DNA of 64,000 bases from Symbiodinium natans (taxonomy: Eukaryota; Sar; Dinophyceae; Suessiales; Symbiodiniaceae): positions 127,501-191,500 of the forward strand of contig CAJNDS010002550.1 of NCBI GenBank assembly GCA_905221605.1, written 5' to 3'. Position 1 is the stretch's first letter. Every line of letters begins with the position of its first letter. The notes beneath the pieces were generated by a model. That model searched no databases, had not been told where the DNA came from, and saw nothing but the letters and a program-made list of their open reading frames with translations. Made by a program: the position numbers and the translations under genes. Positions 19,515 through 29,371 of the stretch are shown in pieces.

Positions 19515-19667
19515 GTTTAGGGTTTAGGGTTTATAGGGTTTAAAGGGTTTACATGGTTTACAGGGTTTATAGGGTTTGTAGGGTTTATAGGGTTTAGGGG
19601 TCAGTCAAGGACTCTTGGGACAGGGATCTCTGCAGACTGCTTGCCGTGGTTTCAAAAGAAGATTCAC

Positions 19668-19781
19668 TAGGACCCAGAATGGGCCCTCATTCCCCTGATT
19701 GTTCGGGTTTAGGTTCCCCTGTAAGCCCCTTAAAGCCACAAATGGGGGCCTGTTGTATTCCTGGGTTACTGTTGGGTCTAG
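19668..19781. mobile_element. IR-D element
   Basis: TAGGACCCAGAATGGGCCCT ... GGTTACTGTTGGGTCTAG. Confidence 0.65.
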
Positions 19782-20052
19782 TTCAGGGGTTGTCTGGATC
19801 GAAGCAACATTTTGTGCCCCTCCTCTGTCTTGCTGCTGGCTTGTAGGGATGTAGGGTCTAGGGTTTAGGGTTTAGGACTCTCTCTCTGTCTCTCTCTCTC
19901 TCTCTCTCGCCTTCTTTCTGCATGGGTCCCTCTTTCTTTCTCCTGCTGTCTCCTGCTCCAGCCCTAAACCCTAAACCCCAAACCCTAAACCTAAACCCCA
20001 AACCCTAAACCCTAAACATTGGGCACACAAAGGAGCGGAAATGCAGCAAAAG

Positions 20053-20154
20053 GCAGCTTGCCTGGGAATGAGAAGGCTTTCCATTCGGGACTCCACCCTT
20101 TCCCTTCAACTGCCCGATGAGTTGACCAAATGGGCACAAGATTCTTTTTTTGGG
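20053..20154 (+). CDS. exon, unknown protein
   Basis: Acceptor CAAAAG|GCA (or CAG seven bases earlier), donor GGG|GTTTAG. Reads AACLGMRRLSIRDSTLSLQL then PDELTKWAQDS. The frame is open upstream (HWAHKGAEMQQK). Confidence 0.6.
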
Positions 20155-20275
20155 GTTTAGGGTTTAGGGTTTAGGATTTAAGGTTTAGGGTTTCGGGGTA
20201 TTGCGTGGCGACTTAGAATCCTGTCGCGAACTCCGAAAAGACCCTAGCAACCTAAGTTCTAACCCTCATACATTC

Positions 20276-20383
20276 CCTAGGACTGGGAGTAGGCCCCTGT
20301 TTTCCTTTTTTTAGGGTTGGGGTTCCCTTACTAATCTCCTTAAAACCTAAGAGGTTACCCTTTTGTATTCCCAGGTTTCTCCA
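20276..20383. mobile_element. IR-D element beside a duplicated degenerate array
   Basis: TAGGACTGGGAGTAGGCCCC ... TTGTATTCCCAGGTTTCTCC. Immediately right, a 33-bp segment (20384-20416) recurs at 20437-20469 with one mismatch around degenerate telomeric DNA. Confidence 0.5.
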
Positions 20384-20967
20384 CTAACCCTCAGAAATTC
20401 CGTACATCCTGAACCCGTAACCCTCAACCCTAAGTTCTAACCCTCAGAAATTCCGTAAATCCTGAACCCTGAATGGCTGCAATCATCTTGAACTCCAAAT
20501 CCATGCCTGAAGCGACCGGATGGCCTAAACCCTCAACCCTAAAACCTAAACCCTAAACCTAAACCCTAAACCCTAAACCCTAAACCCTAAACCCCAAACC
20601 CCAAACCCCAAACCCCAAACCGGCCCTCCCCTGCACTCCCCTTGCCGCGGCTTTGTTGGCTTTGGTTTTGGGGGCCGCCAGGCTTCCGGGGTCTAAAAAG
20701 TAGGGTTTAGGGTTTAGGGTTTCGGGTTTAGGGTTTTGGGCTTAGGGTTTAGGGCTTAGGGCTTAGGGTTTAGGGTTTAGGGCTTGTAGTCTTTGCATGT
20801 ATAGAGATGGGTTTGATATTAGGGCGAGCCCCAAGCCCCGAAGCCGCAAAGGGCAATAACCTCACGCAAACCGCAGTGAGTCCGAACAGCCCTCGGTACC
20901 AGGCATGCACCGTACCCCTGCACCCCGAAACTCCGAATGCACATCTCCTCCAAACGCTCTCAGGCCT

Positions 20968-21053
20968 ACATGGGACCCTCTTTACCTACAGGTTTATGGG
21001 TTGTACCTATTAATTAAGGGTAGCTACTACAAAACTGTAGGTAAGTAGAGTCC
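20968..21053. mobile_element. IR-C element
   Basis: TGGGACCCTCTTTACCTACA ... CTGTAGGTAAGTAGAGTCCC hairpin with GGGTAGCTACTAC centre. Confidence 0.65.
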
Positions 21054-21340
21054 CAAATTTGCCCCACAAGCCCTCTGTACACCGCAAGCCCGATCCAACC
21101 TCCCAATGAACCCTAAACCCCAAATCCCGTAATGCCAAAACCTACCTAAAACCCCAACAAATCTGAAGCCCTAAACATTTCTAGCGTGTAAACTCTCAAC
21201 CCTATACCATCTAACATACAAGGGCCTTAAAAAATTAGAGCAGGGGTTTCGGGGGGTGGGTACTAGATTTTAACATACTTCTCTATAAGGACTACAAAGG
21301 GAATACCGTTTTTTTTGTCGACCCCTACACCCATCTCGAG

Positions 21341-21447
21341 GCCTGCTTCCCGCAGAGTGCTGCGTTTGCTGCGAAGCCTTCGGTTCCGACCTGCGCATCA
21401 AGCGGACGCTCCTTGGGCGGCGATATGCAGCGCTTTTTGGGGCCCGG
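21341..21447 (+). CDS. exon, unknown protein
   Basis: Acceptor CTCGAG|GCC (frame open upstream as VDPYTHLE), donor CCCGG|GTTTTA. Reads ACFPQSAAFAAKPSVPTCAS then SGRSLGGDMQRFLG. Confidence 0.6.
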
Positions 21448-21626
21448 GTTTTAGGAGCCAGTTCAGGGTTTGGGGGGCCAGAGAGCCCCTAAACCCTAAA
21501 CCCTAAACCCTAAACCCTAAACCCTAAACCCTAAACCCAGTTTATTATTGGTTGAGGGTCGAGGGCTCAGGGTTTTCAGGGCTCCGGGGTCGATTCGAGC
21601 CAACTCTGAGGGTGACATTTCTCCAG

Positions 21627-21685
21627 GATTCAGGGATTGCGATTCTGGATCTGGCACGCCCTTTGTCGCTCTGTTCCGGGTCAGG
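21627..21685 (+). CDS. exon interrupted by a telomeric array with duplicated edge
   Basis: Acceptor TCTCCAG|GAT. Reads DSGIAILDLARPLSLCSGS up to CCGGGTCAGGC (21676-21686). That 11-mer is repeated at 21721-21731 after the CCCTAAA array, where the frame can continue SGLPRMPC. Confidence 0.6.
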
Positions 21686-21720
21686 CCCTAACCCTAAACC
21701 CTAAACCCTAAACCCTAAAC
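21686..21720. repeat. telomeric array inserted between duplicated coding edges
   Basis: Five units of CCCTAAA flanked by direct copies of CCGGGTCAGGC. Confidence 0.8.
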
Positions 21721-21785
21721 CCGGGTCAGGCTCCGGACTCCCCCGCATGCCTTGTTAAGGGCAAAAGGGATATAGGGGTTTACAG

Positions 21786-21850
21786 GGACCCCTAAATAGA
21801 CCCCCAAATAGCAGGATCCCCTTGTAATATGGACCCCAATAAGGCACCCC
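21786..21850. mobile_element. IR-O element
   Basis: GGGACCCCTAAATAGACCCC with right partner AATATGGACCCCAATAAGG. Related tracts at 45295 and 46738. Confidence 0.35.
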
Positions 21851-22104
21851 GAAGACAGCAAACCTCCCATATCTTTTTGTATTCCCAAAACCGTAGACCC
21901 TAAAGCCCCAAAGGGCATCTCCGAGGCGCTTAGGTCGGTCGGAAGAGTTACAAATCGCATTCCCTTATGGTCCGTGTAGAGTTATACAATAATCCCCTCC
22001 CCCCCGCCCAAAACAACATCTATTCTAATCATTCTAATCATGAAGGCCCCTATGCTGCAATGCCGACGGCCTTGCTTGGTGACGCTGTGTAGTCGGATGC
22101 GCAG

Positions 22105-22169
22105 CAGCTTTTGCTGGACTTCCCACCTGCCACCGCTCCCACAATTCCTTGCCCCGTGCGCCAGAGACG
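22105..22169 (+). CDS. exon with GTAGTT donor
   Basis: Acceptor GCGCAG|CAG, donor AGACG|GTAGTT. Reads QLLLDFPPATAPTIPCPVRQ R, phase 2. Confidence 0.6.
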
Positions 22170-22568
22170 GTAGTTACTCTAAGCTAGAAGTAATTAAAGC
22201 AGAACCATAAGCAGTTCTTCGTATGTGTTACCCTAAGTGTCCATGTACCTATGTCAGGAATACTTGGGACTTAAAGTAATTACTTGCGCTATAGGGACTT
22301 GTGGGCTGACACAAAAAGAGCGAAGCCTTGCAACAAGCAATATAGCGTAATCACCCTCCCCCCCCAGTACAAACAGCCGGTTAAGAATAGAGCGAAAGCT
22401 GAAGTCCCCGAATCCGTAAGCCCCAATCCCAAAATCCCTCCGCAAAACCCAAATCCCTAAACTCCAATCCCTAAACCCTAACCCTAAACCCTAAACCCTA
22501 AACCCCCAAAAGAACAGCAGCTACCAGAGTTCCCCCCCCCTCCCCCTTTCCGACCGAGGCCCTGCCAG

Positions 22569-22628
22569 CATGTATTCCACGAGGCGCCCTGGCACTCGAA
22601 GCAGGGGCCACCCCAGATCATAATTGGG
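22569..22628 (+). CDS. exon using a telomeric GTTTAG donor
   Basis: Acceptor TGCCAG|CAT. Exactly 20 codons: HVFHEAPWHSKQGPPQIIIG, then |GTTTAGGG. The donor is the first telomeric unit. Confidence 0.65.
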
Positions 22629-23054
22629 GTTTAGGGTTTGGGGTTTAGGGTTTAGGGCTAGGGTTTAGGGTTTAGGGTTTAGGGTTTAGGGTTTAGGGTT
22701 TAGGGCTTAGGGTTTAGGGTTTAGGGCTTAGGAGGGTTTGCGAGTTTAGGGCTTGATGGTTAAGGGCTTAGAATTTAGGGTTTAGGGCACGCTGTACAGG
22801 AGATCGAGTTGTCGCACTGTCGGCGGTGCAGGCTCGGAATGTTTACGTAGACCGTATAGGGTTTTAGGGTTTAGGGTTTAGGGTTTATAGGGTTTAGGGT
22901 TTAGGGCTTAGGGTTTAGGGTTGGCTTCGTAAGGGATGTATGCAAAGCAATGCCAACTGGCCTTTCAAGAAGAGGGTTTAGGGTTTAGGGCTTCCCCAGC
23001 ATCCTAAACTCTAAACCCACCAAGCCACGTGAGCCTTAGTCTGAGTGATCGCAG

Positions 23055-23122
23055 CTGTGTTGTCGCCAAGAACCCGGCCAAGAAGACTTCGAGCAAGCAC
23101 GCGCAACCCTCAAGCCCAACTA
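23055..23122 (+). CDS. exon, frame ambiguous
   Basis: Acceptor GATCGCAG|CTG. Open as LCCRQEPGQEDFEQARATLK or as CVVAKNPAKKTSSKHAQPSS. Right edge unclear. Confidence 0.45.
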
Positions 23123-23225
23123 TAGTTACCCTGTACCTGATACCCTTAACCCTAACCCTAAACCCTAAACCCTAAACCCTCAACCCTAAACCCTAAACCC
23201 TAAACCCTAAACCCTAACAGCCCAG

Positions 23226-23280
23226 GCCTGCCTCGAAAAATGGCTGAAGGCCCATGGGCATGGAAGTTTGACCGACTTTC
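23226..23280 (+). CDS. exon, unknown protein
   Basis: Acceptor GCCCAG|GCC. Reads ACLEKWLKAHGHGSLTDFPI. Confidence 0.55.
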
Positions 23281-24167
23281 CGATTTACCTATATACCCTA
23301 TAAACACCATATTTTTTCCCATTTAGGGTTTAGGGTTTAGGCCAACCTTACAGTAGTCTACGGTTTGATTCTTGGTTCTATATTACCCATACATAAGTTG
23401 AGGGTTGAGGGTGTGAGACACTAGTCAACCCAAAGGCACCCTAAGCCCTTTAGGGTTTAGGGTTTAGGGTTTAGGGTTTAGGGTTTAGGGTTTAGGATTT
23501 AGGGTTTAGGGTTTAGGGTTTAGGGTTTAGGGTTTAGGGTTTAGGGTTTAGGGTCTACTGTTTAGGGTTTTAGGGTCAGGGCGATGATCAGAAGCAAAAC
23601 TCAGCGTAGGGCATGCAGGGTTCAGGGGTTAGTTTGGGGGGTTTAGGTCATGCGATGCCCACACAGGGTTGAGTCCCCCTAAACCCTAAACCCTAATCCC
23701 TAAACCCTAAACCCTAAACCCTATACCCTGAACCCTAAGCCGTAAACCCTAAACCCAATCCAGCCCTGAACCCTGAACCCTGAACCCTCAAGCGCCAAGA
23801 TCCAAAAACCCTGAACCCAAGAAAACTTCACCCTGAACCCACAAACCCTAAAACCTAAGACCCTAACCCTAAACCTAAACCCTAAACCCTATAACCCTAT
23901 AACCCTAAACACTTGAGTGCCAAAGCCGCAGATCCCCCCAAGGCCCCCTATGCTACTGAAAGCCTTGCAACACCGAGATTCCAATACCCCTCAAGTAAGC
24001 CACCCACCAGAAGCCATGTAGGGTTTAGGGTTTAGGGTTTAGGGTTTAGGGTTTAGGGTTTAGGGTTTAGGGTTTGGGGTTTAGGGTTTAGGGTTTAGGG
24101 TTTAGGGTTTAGGGTTTAGGGTTTAGGGTTTAGGGTTTACCCTAAACCCTAAACCTTCACTGAACAG

Positions 24168-24252
24168 GGGGATCTTTTGGGACGCACCGCGGCAGGTCAC
24201 CGTGTCATGTCCCGTGTGCCGCACGAACTTGCAGAAGGCCTCGGCTGCTAGG
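24168..24252 (+). CDS. zinc-knuckle-like exon
   Basis: Acceptor GAACAG|G, donor CTAGG|GTTTAG. Reads GIFWDAPRQVTVSCPVCRTN then LQKASAA. CPVC is typical of RING or zinc-ribbon half-sites; the second pair must lie in another exon. Confidence 0.6.
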
Positions 24253-24360
24253 GTTTAGGGTTTAGGGTTTAGGGTTTAGGGTTTAGGGTTTAGGGTTTAG
24301 GGTTTTCGGGTTTAGGGTTTAAAATGTTTAGGGTTTCGGGTTTACCTCGCTTTCGCCTAG

Positions 24361-24393
24361 GCTCGCGCTCGCCATCTTCGAAACTGTCATAGG
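24361..24393 (+). CDS. short hydrophobic exon
   Basis: Acceptor CGCCTAG|G, donor TAGG|GTTTAG. Reads LALAIFETVIG. Confidence 0.4.
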
Positions 24394-24728
24394 GTTTAGG
24401 GTTTAGGGATTAGGGGTTAGGGTTTAGGGTTTGGGGTTTACAAGTCCTTCTGAGTAGCCTACTTGAGAAGTGATCTCGAGCCTCGTGAGGCAGTCACGGA
24501 GACAATCTTGTCTTGAGTTCTTAAGGGTGTCTACGCCACAAGCATATTATGTACCGTTTCGGGTTAGGGATGGGTTAGGCGTCAGGGGCTTAAACCTAGG
24601 GTTGCCGCTTATAGACTTTCTTTCAAACTGTAACCCCTAAGACTGGTTCAGGGTATAGTTCCTTGAAATAAGTTTCCGGGTTTCGGGTTGCCTTTTTGGG
24701 TTTACGGTTTAGGGACTGGTTCCCTCAG

Positions 24729-24785
24729 GCGCTGCAAAAGGACGAGGAGGCCCCCATCGGTGACAAGAAGAGGCCAGTTGTTCAG
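24729..24785 (+). CDS. exon with GT-AG edges
   Basis: Acceptor CCCTCAG|GCG, donor GTTCAG|GTTTTG. Exactly 19 codons: ALQKDEEAPIGDKKRPVVQ. Confidence 0.65.
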
Positions 24786-24796
24786 GTTTTGGAGTA

Positions 24797-24902
24797 TACC
24801 TGAGACCCTCTAGACCTACAGGTTTATTGGTATACGTACAAATTAAGGGGTAGTTACCCCTAAACCCTAAACCCTAAAATTGTAGGTAAATCGAGACCTA
24901 AG
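24797..24902. mobile_element. IR-C element carrying a telomeric insert
   Basis: TACCTGAGACCCTCTAGACC ... TGTAGGTAAATCGAGACC, with CCCCTAAACCCTAAACCCTAAA (24856-24878) in its centre. Confidence 0.65.
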
Positions 24903-25172
24903 TAGGGTCTAGGGTTTATTTCGAGTTTGTTTACTGTAGGATTTAGGGCATGTCAAGGGCTTCAAGGTTTGTTTAGGGCCAGGGTAACCCTAAACCCTAA
25001 AACCTGGATCCCAGGCTGCTCCAAATGCCCTTTTGGGTGGTTAAGTATAAGCTGGTTCGTGGTCGGTGGCCTGCTTGCTTCTCGCGGACATTCGATGCTG
25101 GCGACCCTAACCTATACCGGCCTATACCCTGAACCCTAAACCCTAAAATGTATCCGATGTATTTGAGAATCT

Positions 25173-25283
25173 AGGATGCCCAGTAGTACCCTTATTCCCT
25201 TTTTGGTAAGTTTAGGTTCCCTTATAAACCCCTTTAAGCAAAGAAGGGCACCCTTTTTAAGCCTAGGTTACTGGGCAGCCTAG
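25173..25283. mobile_element. IR-E element flanked by a 38-bp direct repeat
   Basis: AGGATGCCCAGTAG ... CTGGGCAGCCTAG. The 38 bp to its left (25135-25172) is repeated exactly to its right (25284-25321). The repeat includes two telomeric units plus the first codons of the following exon. Confidence 0.75.
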
Positions 25284-25295
25284 CCTAAACCCTAA

Positions 25296-25455
25296 AATGT
25301 ATCCGATGTATTTGAGAATCTCGAGTCTGAAGCATTCAGCCTCGGCCAGGTAGCCAGCGGGCTTTGGCAGATCCCTGACAGCATCACAAGAGATGGCAGT
25401 AGGAACCTGCCTGTTTTTCAGGGATGGAGGGATGGATTCCTTCATCAAATTTCTA
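25296..25455 (+). CDS. long exon, unknown protein
   Basis: Reads NVSDVFENLESEAFSLGQVA then SGLWQIPDSITRDGSRNLPV and FQGWRDGFLHQIS, 53 open codons to the IR-D tip (AACTAG|GACCC). IR-E lies within its 5' part and duplicates NVSDVFENL. Confidence 0.7.
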
Positions 25456-25567
25456 ACTAGGACCCAGAGTCGGCCCTTATTCCCTGTTTTAAGGTTTGGG
25501 TTCCCTTATAAGTCCAAAAAAACAAAAAAAGTGCTCTTTTATTCCTAGGTTGCTCTTCTGTCTAGCA
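25456..25567. mobile_element. IR-D element between exons
   Basis: GACCCAGAGTCGGCCCTTAT ... GGTTGCTCTTCTGTCTAG. GA at the left tip, AG at the right. Confidence 0.65.
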
Positions 25568-25679
25568 AAAGTCTTGTGCGCAACCTCGTTCATCCCTGAA
25601 TGCAGCGCGAGAAGTCCGAGGGCGGCGCCAGAAGGGCCTCGCCGCGACAGTGCGAGTCTCAAGACTCTGAAACCCTAAG
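25568..25679 (+). CDS. exon between IR-D and IR-B
   Basis: Open frame VLCATSFIPECSARSPRAAP then EGPRRDSASLKTLK, ending CCTAAGG|GTCCATG at the IR-B tip. Confidence 0.5.
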
Positions 25680-25780
25680 GGTCCATGTACCTAAGTTAGG
25701 GATACCTGGGCCTTAAGGTACTTGCTGTATATGGACTGCGGGGCCGAGGTATATAGTCATGAGGTACATGGACCCTTAGG
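25680..25780. mobile_element. IR-B element
   Basis: GTCCATGTACCTAAGTTAGG ... GAGGTACATGGACCCTTAG. Good GT...AG copy. Confidence 0.7.
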
Positions 25781-26038
25781 GTAAGGTTGCATGCTGCGAT
25801 GTTCTGATCCTTATGGTTGGGGGGCTGACCCTCCCTCATGCATGGCTGCAAGCAGTCCTGTAGACTGAGTTAGCGCGGACAGCGCAATGCAAGACCGGAA
25901 AGAGGACAAGCTCAGGCGGAGCAGAAAGATTCACATGAGCTTGTGCAGGGGGCTTGGGGCCAGGGGTTGCCAGAAGCCCTAAACCCTAAACCCTAAACCC
26001 TAACCCTAAACCCTAAACCCTAAACCCCAAACCCTAAG

Positions 26039-26125
26039 GTACGAGGTTGAAGGCGGAATGCCGGGCACATTACGGCAGCAGCATGCCGACCGCAGATGCT
26101 CATGGTCCTGGTCGTGCAGTGAACC
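26039..26125 (+). CDS. exon, unknown protein
   Basis: AAG|GTACG edge. Reads YEVEGGMPGTLRQQHADRRC then SWSWSCSE. CCCTAAA arrays on both sides. Confidence 0.5.
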
Positions 26126-26231
26126 CTAAACCCTATACCCTAAGCCCTATAATTTCCCTAAACCCTAAACCCTATACCTAAACCCTAAACCCCTAAACCC
26201 TAAACCTCCTCTAAAGCCCTAATAACTAGCT

Positions 26232-26325
26232 GGTTCTTAGTCGGGAATGAGGGAGTGAGGTACCCTATTGACCCTGCAAAAGATTATATAGGGTACCTCA
26301 TGCCCCCGTCCGCTACTCAGAACCA
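26232..26325. mobile_element. IR-M element (single copy seen)
   Basis: GGTTCTTAGTCGGGAATGAG ... GTCCGCTACTCAGAACC with GGTACC(C)TAT/ATAGGGTACC inner arms. A perfect-looking hairpin. Confidence 0.6.
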
Positions 26326-26516
26326 GGGGAAGAAAGCCCTAGGTAGCCCCTTGGGACATTTTCTATTTCCCCTTCCCAGGATTGTGCTTAGAAATTCCCT
26401 AAACCCTAAACCCTAAACCCTAAACCCTAAACCCTAAACCCGTTTAGAAGATATGGGCCATCAAAGAACCGCAGCCCCGAAACCCTGCAGGGGGGCCACC
26501 CCGATCCTTCCTTGTA

Positions 26517-26622
26517 GCATGAAGACCGATACTGGCATCTCGTGTTCCTTATGCAGTTGTGCTGTAGGCTACCCTCTCACGGGTTAGCGCCGTTTTTGAA
26601 AGATGCCAGGAAAGAAGGTTGA
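26517..26622 (+). CDS. candidate exon
   Basis: Open frame HEDRYWHLVFLMQLCCRLPS then HGLAPFLKDARKEG. No clean acceptor. Confidence 0.4.
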
Positions 26623-26781
26623 GGTGTGAGCTATTACAAGTACATAAGATGCAGGTAAGCCCTGTTCAACAAAATCTGTTTGTTGTTAATGCGGACCGCC
26701 TTATAGTTTGTATGTATAATATTTGTATGTTCTGCATACATAGTTCATACTAGGCCCGAGAGCTCTGAAATATGATAAACC

Positions 26782-26901
26782 TACTTGGACCTATAACTGT
26801 ACTTATAGCTGCGCTTATATCCATATTCGGGCACTTAAGGGGCTCATGAGTGGGTCATATGTACAGATATAATTAGTTTCTAAGTACCATGACCCTCCAA
26901 G
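26782..26901. mobile_element. IR-A element
   Basis: TACTTGGACCTATAACTG ... AAGTACCATGACCCTCCAAG. Confidence 0.65.
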
Positions 26902-27031
26902 CTTTCACCCTAAACCCTAAACCCTAAACCCTAAACCCTAAACCCTAAACCCTAAACCCTAAACCCTAAACCCTAAACCCTAAACCCTAAACCCTAAACC
27001 CTAAACCCTAAACCCTAAACCCTAAACACAG

Positions 27032-27095
27032 CAAAGCGGTCAGGACGAACTCGAGCAGCTGCGCAGGAAAGCTCGGAGCAGGGGGGCATGGCCAG
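27032..27095 (+). CDS. coiled-coil exon with GTAAAG donor
   Basis: Acceptor AACACAG|CAA, donor GCCAG|GTAAAG. Reads QSGQDELEQLRRKARSRGAW P. Preceded by about 120 bp of pure CCCTAAA (26907-27027). First of the 27-37 kb coiled-coil exons. Confidence 0.65.
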
Positions 27096-27211
27096 GTAAA
27101 GTCTAGCACCTTTCTGAGCCTTAGGGTTTAGGGTTTAGGGTTTAGGGTTTAGGGTTTAGGGTTTAGGGGGGTTTAGGGTCCAGGGTTTAGGGTTTAGGGT
27201 TTAGAGTTCTT

Positions 27212-27275
27212 GGCATCTACGCCGCCTTTTCTACCAGCATGGGCAATTCGGCCTCACATTTCTCCTTGCAACTAG
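27212..27275 (+). CDS. candidate exon
   Basis: Open frame GIYAAFSTSMGNSASHFSLQ L, right edge CTAG|GTTCGC. Confidence 0.45.
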
Positions 27276-27360
27276 GTTCGCGTTTTGTGAATGCATCTTC
27301 ATAATTACCCCAAAGCAGCACCAATAGCAGCTTGAACAAGTTGTGTATACCACACTGTAG

Positions 27361-27430
27361 GCTTCATGCGCACTGCAGTCTCCGCTACCGATGCTGCTGC
27401 TGCATTGCCATTGCAGCCGCTGCTAACCCT
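27361..27430 (+). CDS. Ala-rich exon before IR-L
   Basis: Acceptor CACTGTAG|GC. Reads FMRTAVSATDAAAALPLQPL L up to IR-L. Confidence 0.5.
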
Positions 27431-27642
27431 ATAAGGTTCTTAAGGGAGGGGGCTCAAGGGGGGTATGCAAGCCATGGTTCCCTAATACTCCCCACAACTC
27501 CTAGGGCTCCCTAAGCTTCCCTAAGGTTCCCCCCTAAGGTTCCCTAGGTACCTACCCCCCATGAACACCCCCATCCCGCAACAACCCCCGATGAACCCTA
27601 AACCCTAAACCCTAAACCCTAAACCCTCCTTTAAGAACCCTG
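27431..27642. mobile_element. IR-L element containing a telomeric array
   Basis: Tips AAGGTTCTTAAGGGAGGGGG and CTCCTTTAAGAACCCTGTAG. The array (27594-27627) lies just inside the right arm, at the same place as in the 43974 copy. Confidence 0.6.
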
Positions 27643-27673
27643 TAGTGACTGCATTTGCCCTCGTTTATTGTAG

Positions 27674-27765
27674 CGTCTTCGCCACGATTGCTCGCTGATC
27701 ACCGGCTCCACAACCGCTGCAAGTCAGATCTCGGCTTGTTCCTTGCAATCGCGATATGAGGGGTA
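27674..27765 (+). CDS. exon, unknown protein
   Basis: Acceptor TATTGTAG|CGT. Reads RLRHDCSLITGSTTAASQIS then ACSLQSRYEGYLV. Confidence 0.5.
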
Positions 27766-27899
27766 CCTCGTCGGGTTCCGATTATAAGGGGGAGCCTACT
27801 ACATGAGGGTCTATATTGGGGGGTCAGAGAAACTACAAAAGGCAGGTTGTACTATGAAGAATCGAAAGCAATCCTACTGGTAAAGCATCGGCTGTCATT

Positions 27900-27993
27900 C
27901 TTCTTGGCGTTGTTCTTAAGATATGCCCAGTTTCGCATGTACTCCTTGTGCATTGGTCGGTGTCCAGCTACCATATGGGAAGAAGACGTGGCC
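27900..27993 (+). CDS. hydrophobic exon
   Basis: Open frame SFFLALFLRYAQFRMYSLCI then GRCPATIWEEDVA, to TAA at the CCCTAAA array. Confidence 0.45.
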
Positions 27994-28055
27994 TAAACCC
28001 TAAACCCTAAACCCTAAACCCTAAACCCTAAACCCTAAACCCTAAACACTGTGAG

Positions 28056-28130
28056 AGCCCGAGCTGCACGGAGCCGCGAGGACGAACCTGCGCCTCGAGG
28101 AGGAGTTGCGCCAGAAGGCAGACGCAGCTT
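28056..28130 (+). CDS. coiled-coil exon
   Basis: Acceptor ACTGTGAG, donor GCAGCTT|GTGTTA. Reads PELHGAARTNLRLEEELRQK then ADAA. CCCTAAA array left, TTTAGGG array right (28139-28225). Confidence 0.65.
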
Positions 28131-28443
28131 GTGTTAGGGTTTAGGGTTTAGGGTTTAGGGTTTAGGGTTTAGGGTTTAGGGTTTAGGGTTTAGGGTTTAG
28201 GGTTCAGGGTTCAGGGTTCAGGGTTTAGGGTTCCATCTATCCATATAGTCTATGTTTTCAACATCTGAAAAGCAAAACCTAGAACATGGGGGGGGGGGGG
28301 GGGATATTATATATATATATATATATATACATATATAATATGCATATGCTACCCTGCTGAGGCTGGTCTTGTGTCGGATAGGCACCCTGCCCAAGACAGC
28401 GAATCCGACCCAGACTGATGTATAGCGGTTGAGGGTTACAGGT

Positions 28444-28555
28444 TGGGATGTTCCCCCTTATACTACCAGTCCTTAGCAGGGATTATAGTACCCCCCTATT
28501 ATAATCCCTATGAAGGACTGTTAGTCTAAGGGGGAACCATCCCAAGTTATAGGGT
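28444..28555. mobile_element. IR-G element (intact)
   Basis: GGGATGTTCCCCCTTATACT ... TAAGGGGGAACCATCCCAAG, inner arms CCTTAGCAGGGATTATAG / CTATAATCCCTATGAAGG. Confidence 0.75.
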
Positions 28556-28583
28556 TTGGGGATTAATACTCTGGGTCCTGGCA

Positions 28584-28652
28584 ACGCATGGAGCCAGCGT
28601 CGGCCGAAGGCCTGGTAAAGCGCCTGGTGGCCAAATTCACGGTTCAGAGGGC
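28584..28652 (+). CDS. candidate exon
   Basis: From ATG at 28590 it reads MEPASAEGLVKRLVAKFTVQ R to TAG. An internal CTG|GTAAAG could be a donor. Confidence 0.5.
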
Positions 28653-28985
28653 TTAGGGCAGACCTGGCAGACTTTCAGCCTCAAAAGCCCTCAGCCCTAG
28701 TGACACCGAAAACTGCGATGACCTGTTAGGCAGCTCCTGTCGTCCCAGCACCCGTCCGTGGCTCGGGGGTGGGACGGGGGGGGGGGGGGGGGAGGTTAGG
28801 ATTTGAAGTTCAGGACGGCTCAGAATCCCAGACACTCTCTAGATCTGATCCCTAAAGTGAAAGTTCCAGGCTACTAAGCCAATGAGGCGACGCTGAGTTT
28901 GAACAACCACCCATCTTTCGGTGTCGGGGTGGGCCACCCTAAACCATAAACCCTAAACCCTAAACCCTAAACCTGAATTCCAGGG

Positions 28986-29069
28986 TATGAGCCGTCTCGC
29001 CACCAGTAGATGCTCCCAGGAGCTGACGTTTGGCGACGTGCATCAGCCCAGGCCGGGACAGAGATGTTG
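28986..29069 (+). CDS. exon before IR-J
   Basis: Acceptor TTCCAG|GGT. Reads MSRLATSRCSQELTFGDVHQ then PRPGQRC and TGA. Confidence 0.5.
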
Positions 29070-29090
29070 AGGGTTTTGGGGTTTAGGGGT

Positions 29091-29176
29091 GACCTCAACC
29101 CCCAAAAGATGCAAAAAGATGGCACTTTTAAGGGTTCTGGGCTGTTTTTTGTTTTACATACTTTGGGGGTCCAGGT
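29091..29176. mobile_element. IR-J element
   Basis: TGACCTCAACCCCCAAAAG ... CTTTGGGGGTCCAG. Confidence 0.6.
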
Positions 29177-29251
29177 AGGGGTTAGGGTTTAGGTTCAAAA
29201 GGCTTTGGGCTTCTTTTGGGCTTCTTTTGGGCTTGGGGCTGTGGGCCCCAG

Positions 29252-29330
29252 GACCAGACAGCTCAACACCCCTTACCAAGGAACGTACCTCCATTACGTC
29301 ATATTAGGACCCCCGGTTGTGCAATTTAAG
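29252..29330 (+). CDS. exon with consensus GTAGGT donor
   Basis: Acceptor GCCCCAG|G, donor TTTAAG|GTAGGT. Reads TRQLNTPYQGTYLHYVILGP then PVVQFK. Followed by a 41-bp intron (29331-29371, GTAGGT...GATGCAG) holding CCTTCATGAAGG, then the exon at 29372. Confidence 0.65.
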
Positions 29331-29371
29331 GTAGGTTCCTTCATGAAGGGGTATACTCTCTCACGATGCAG

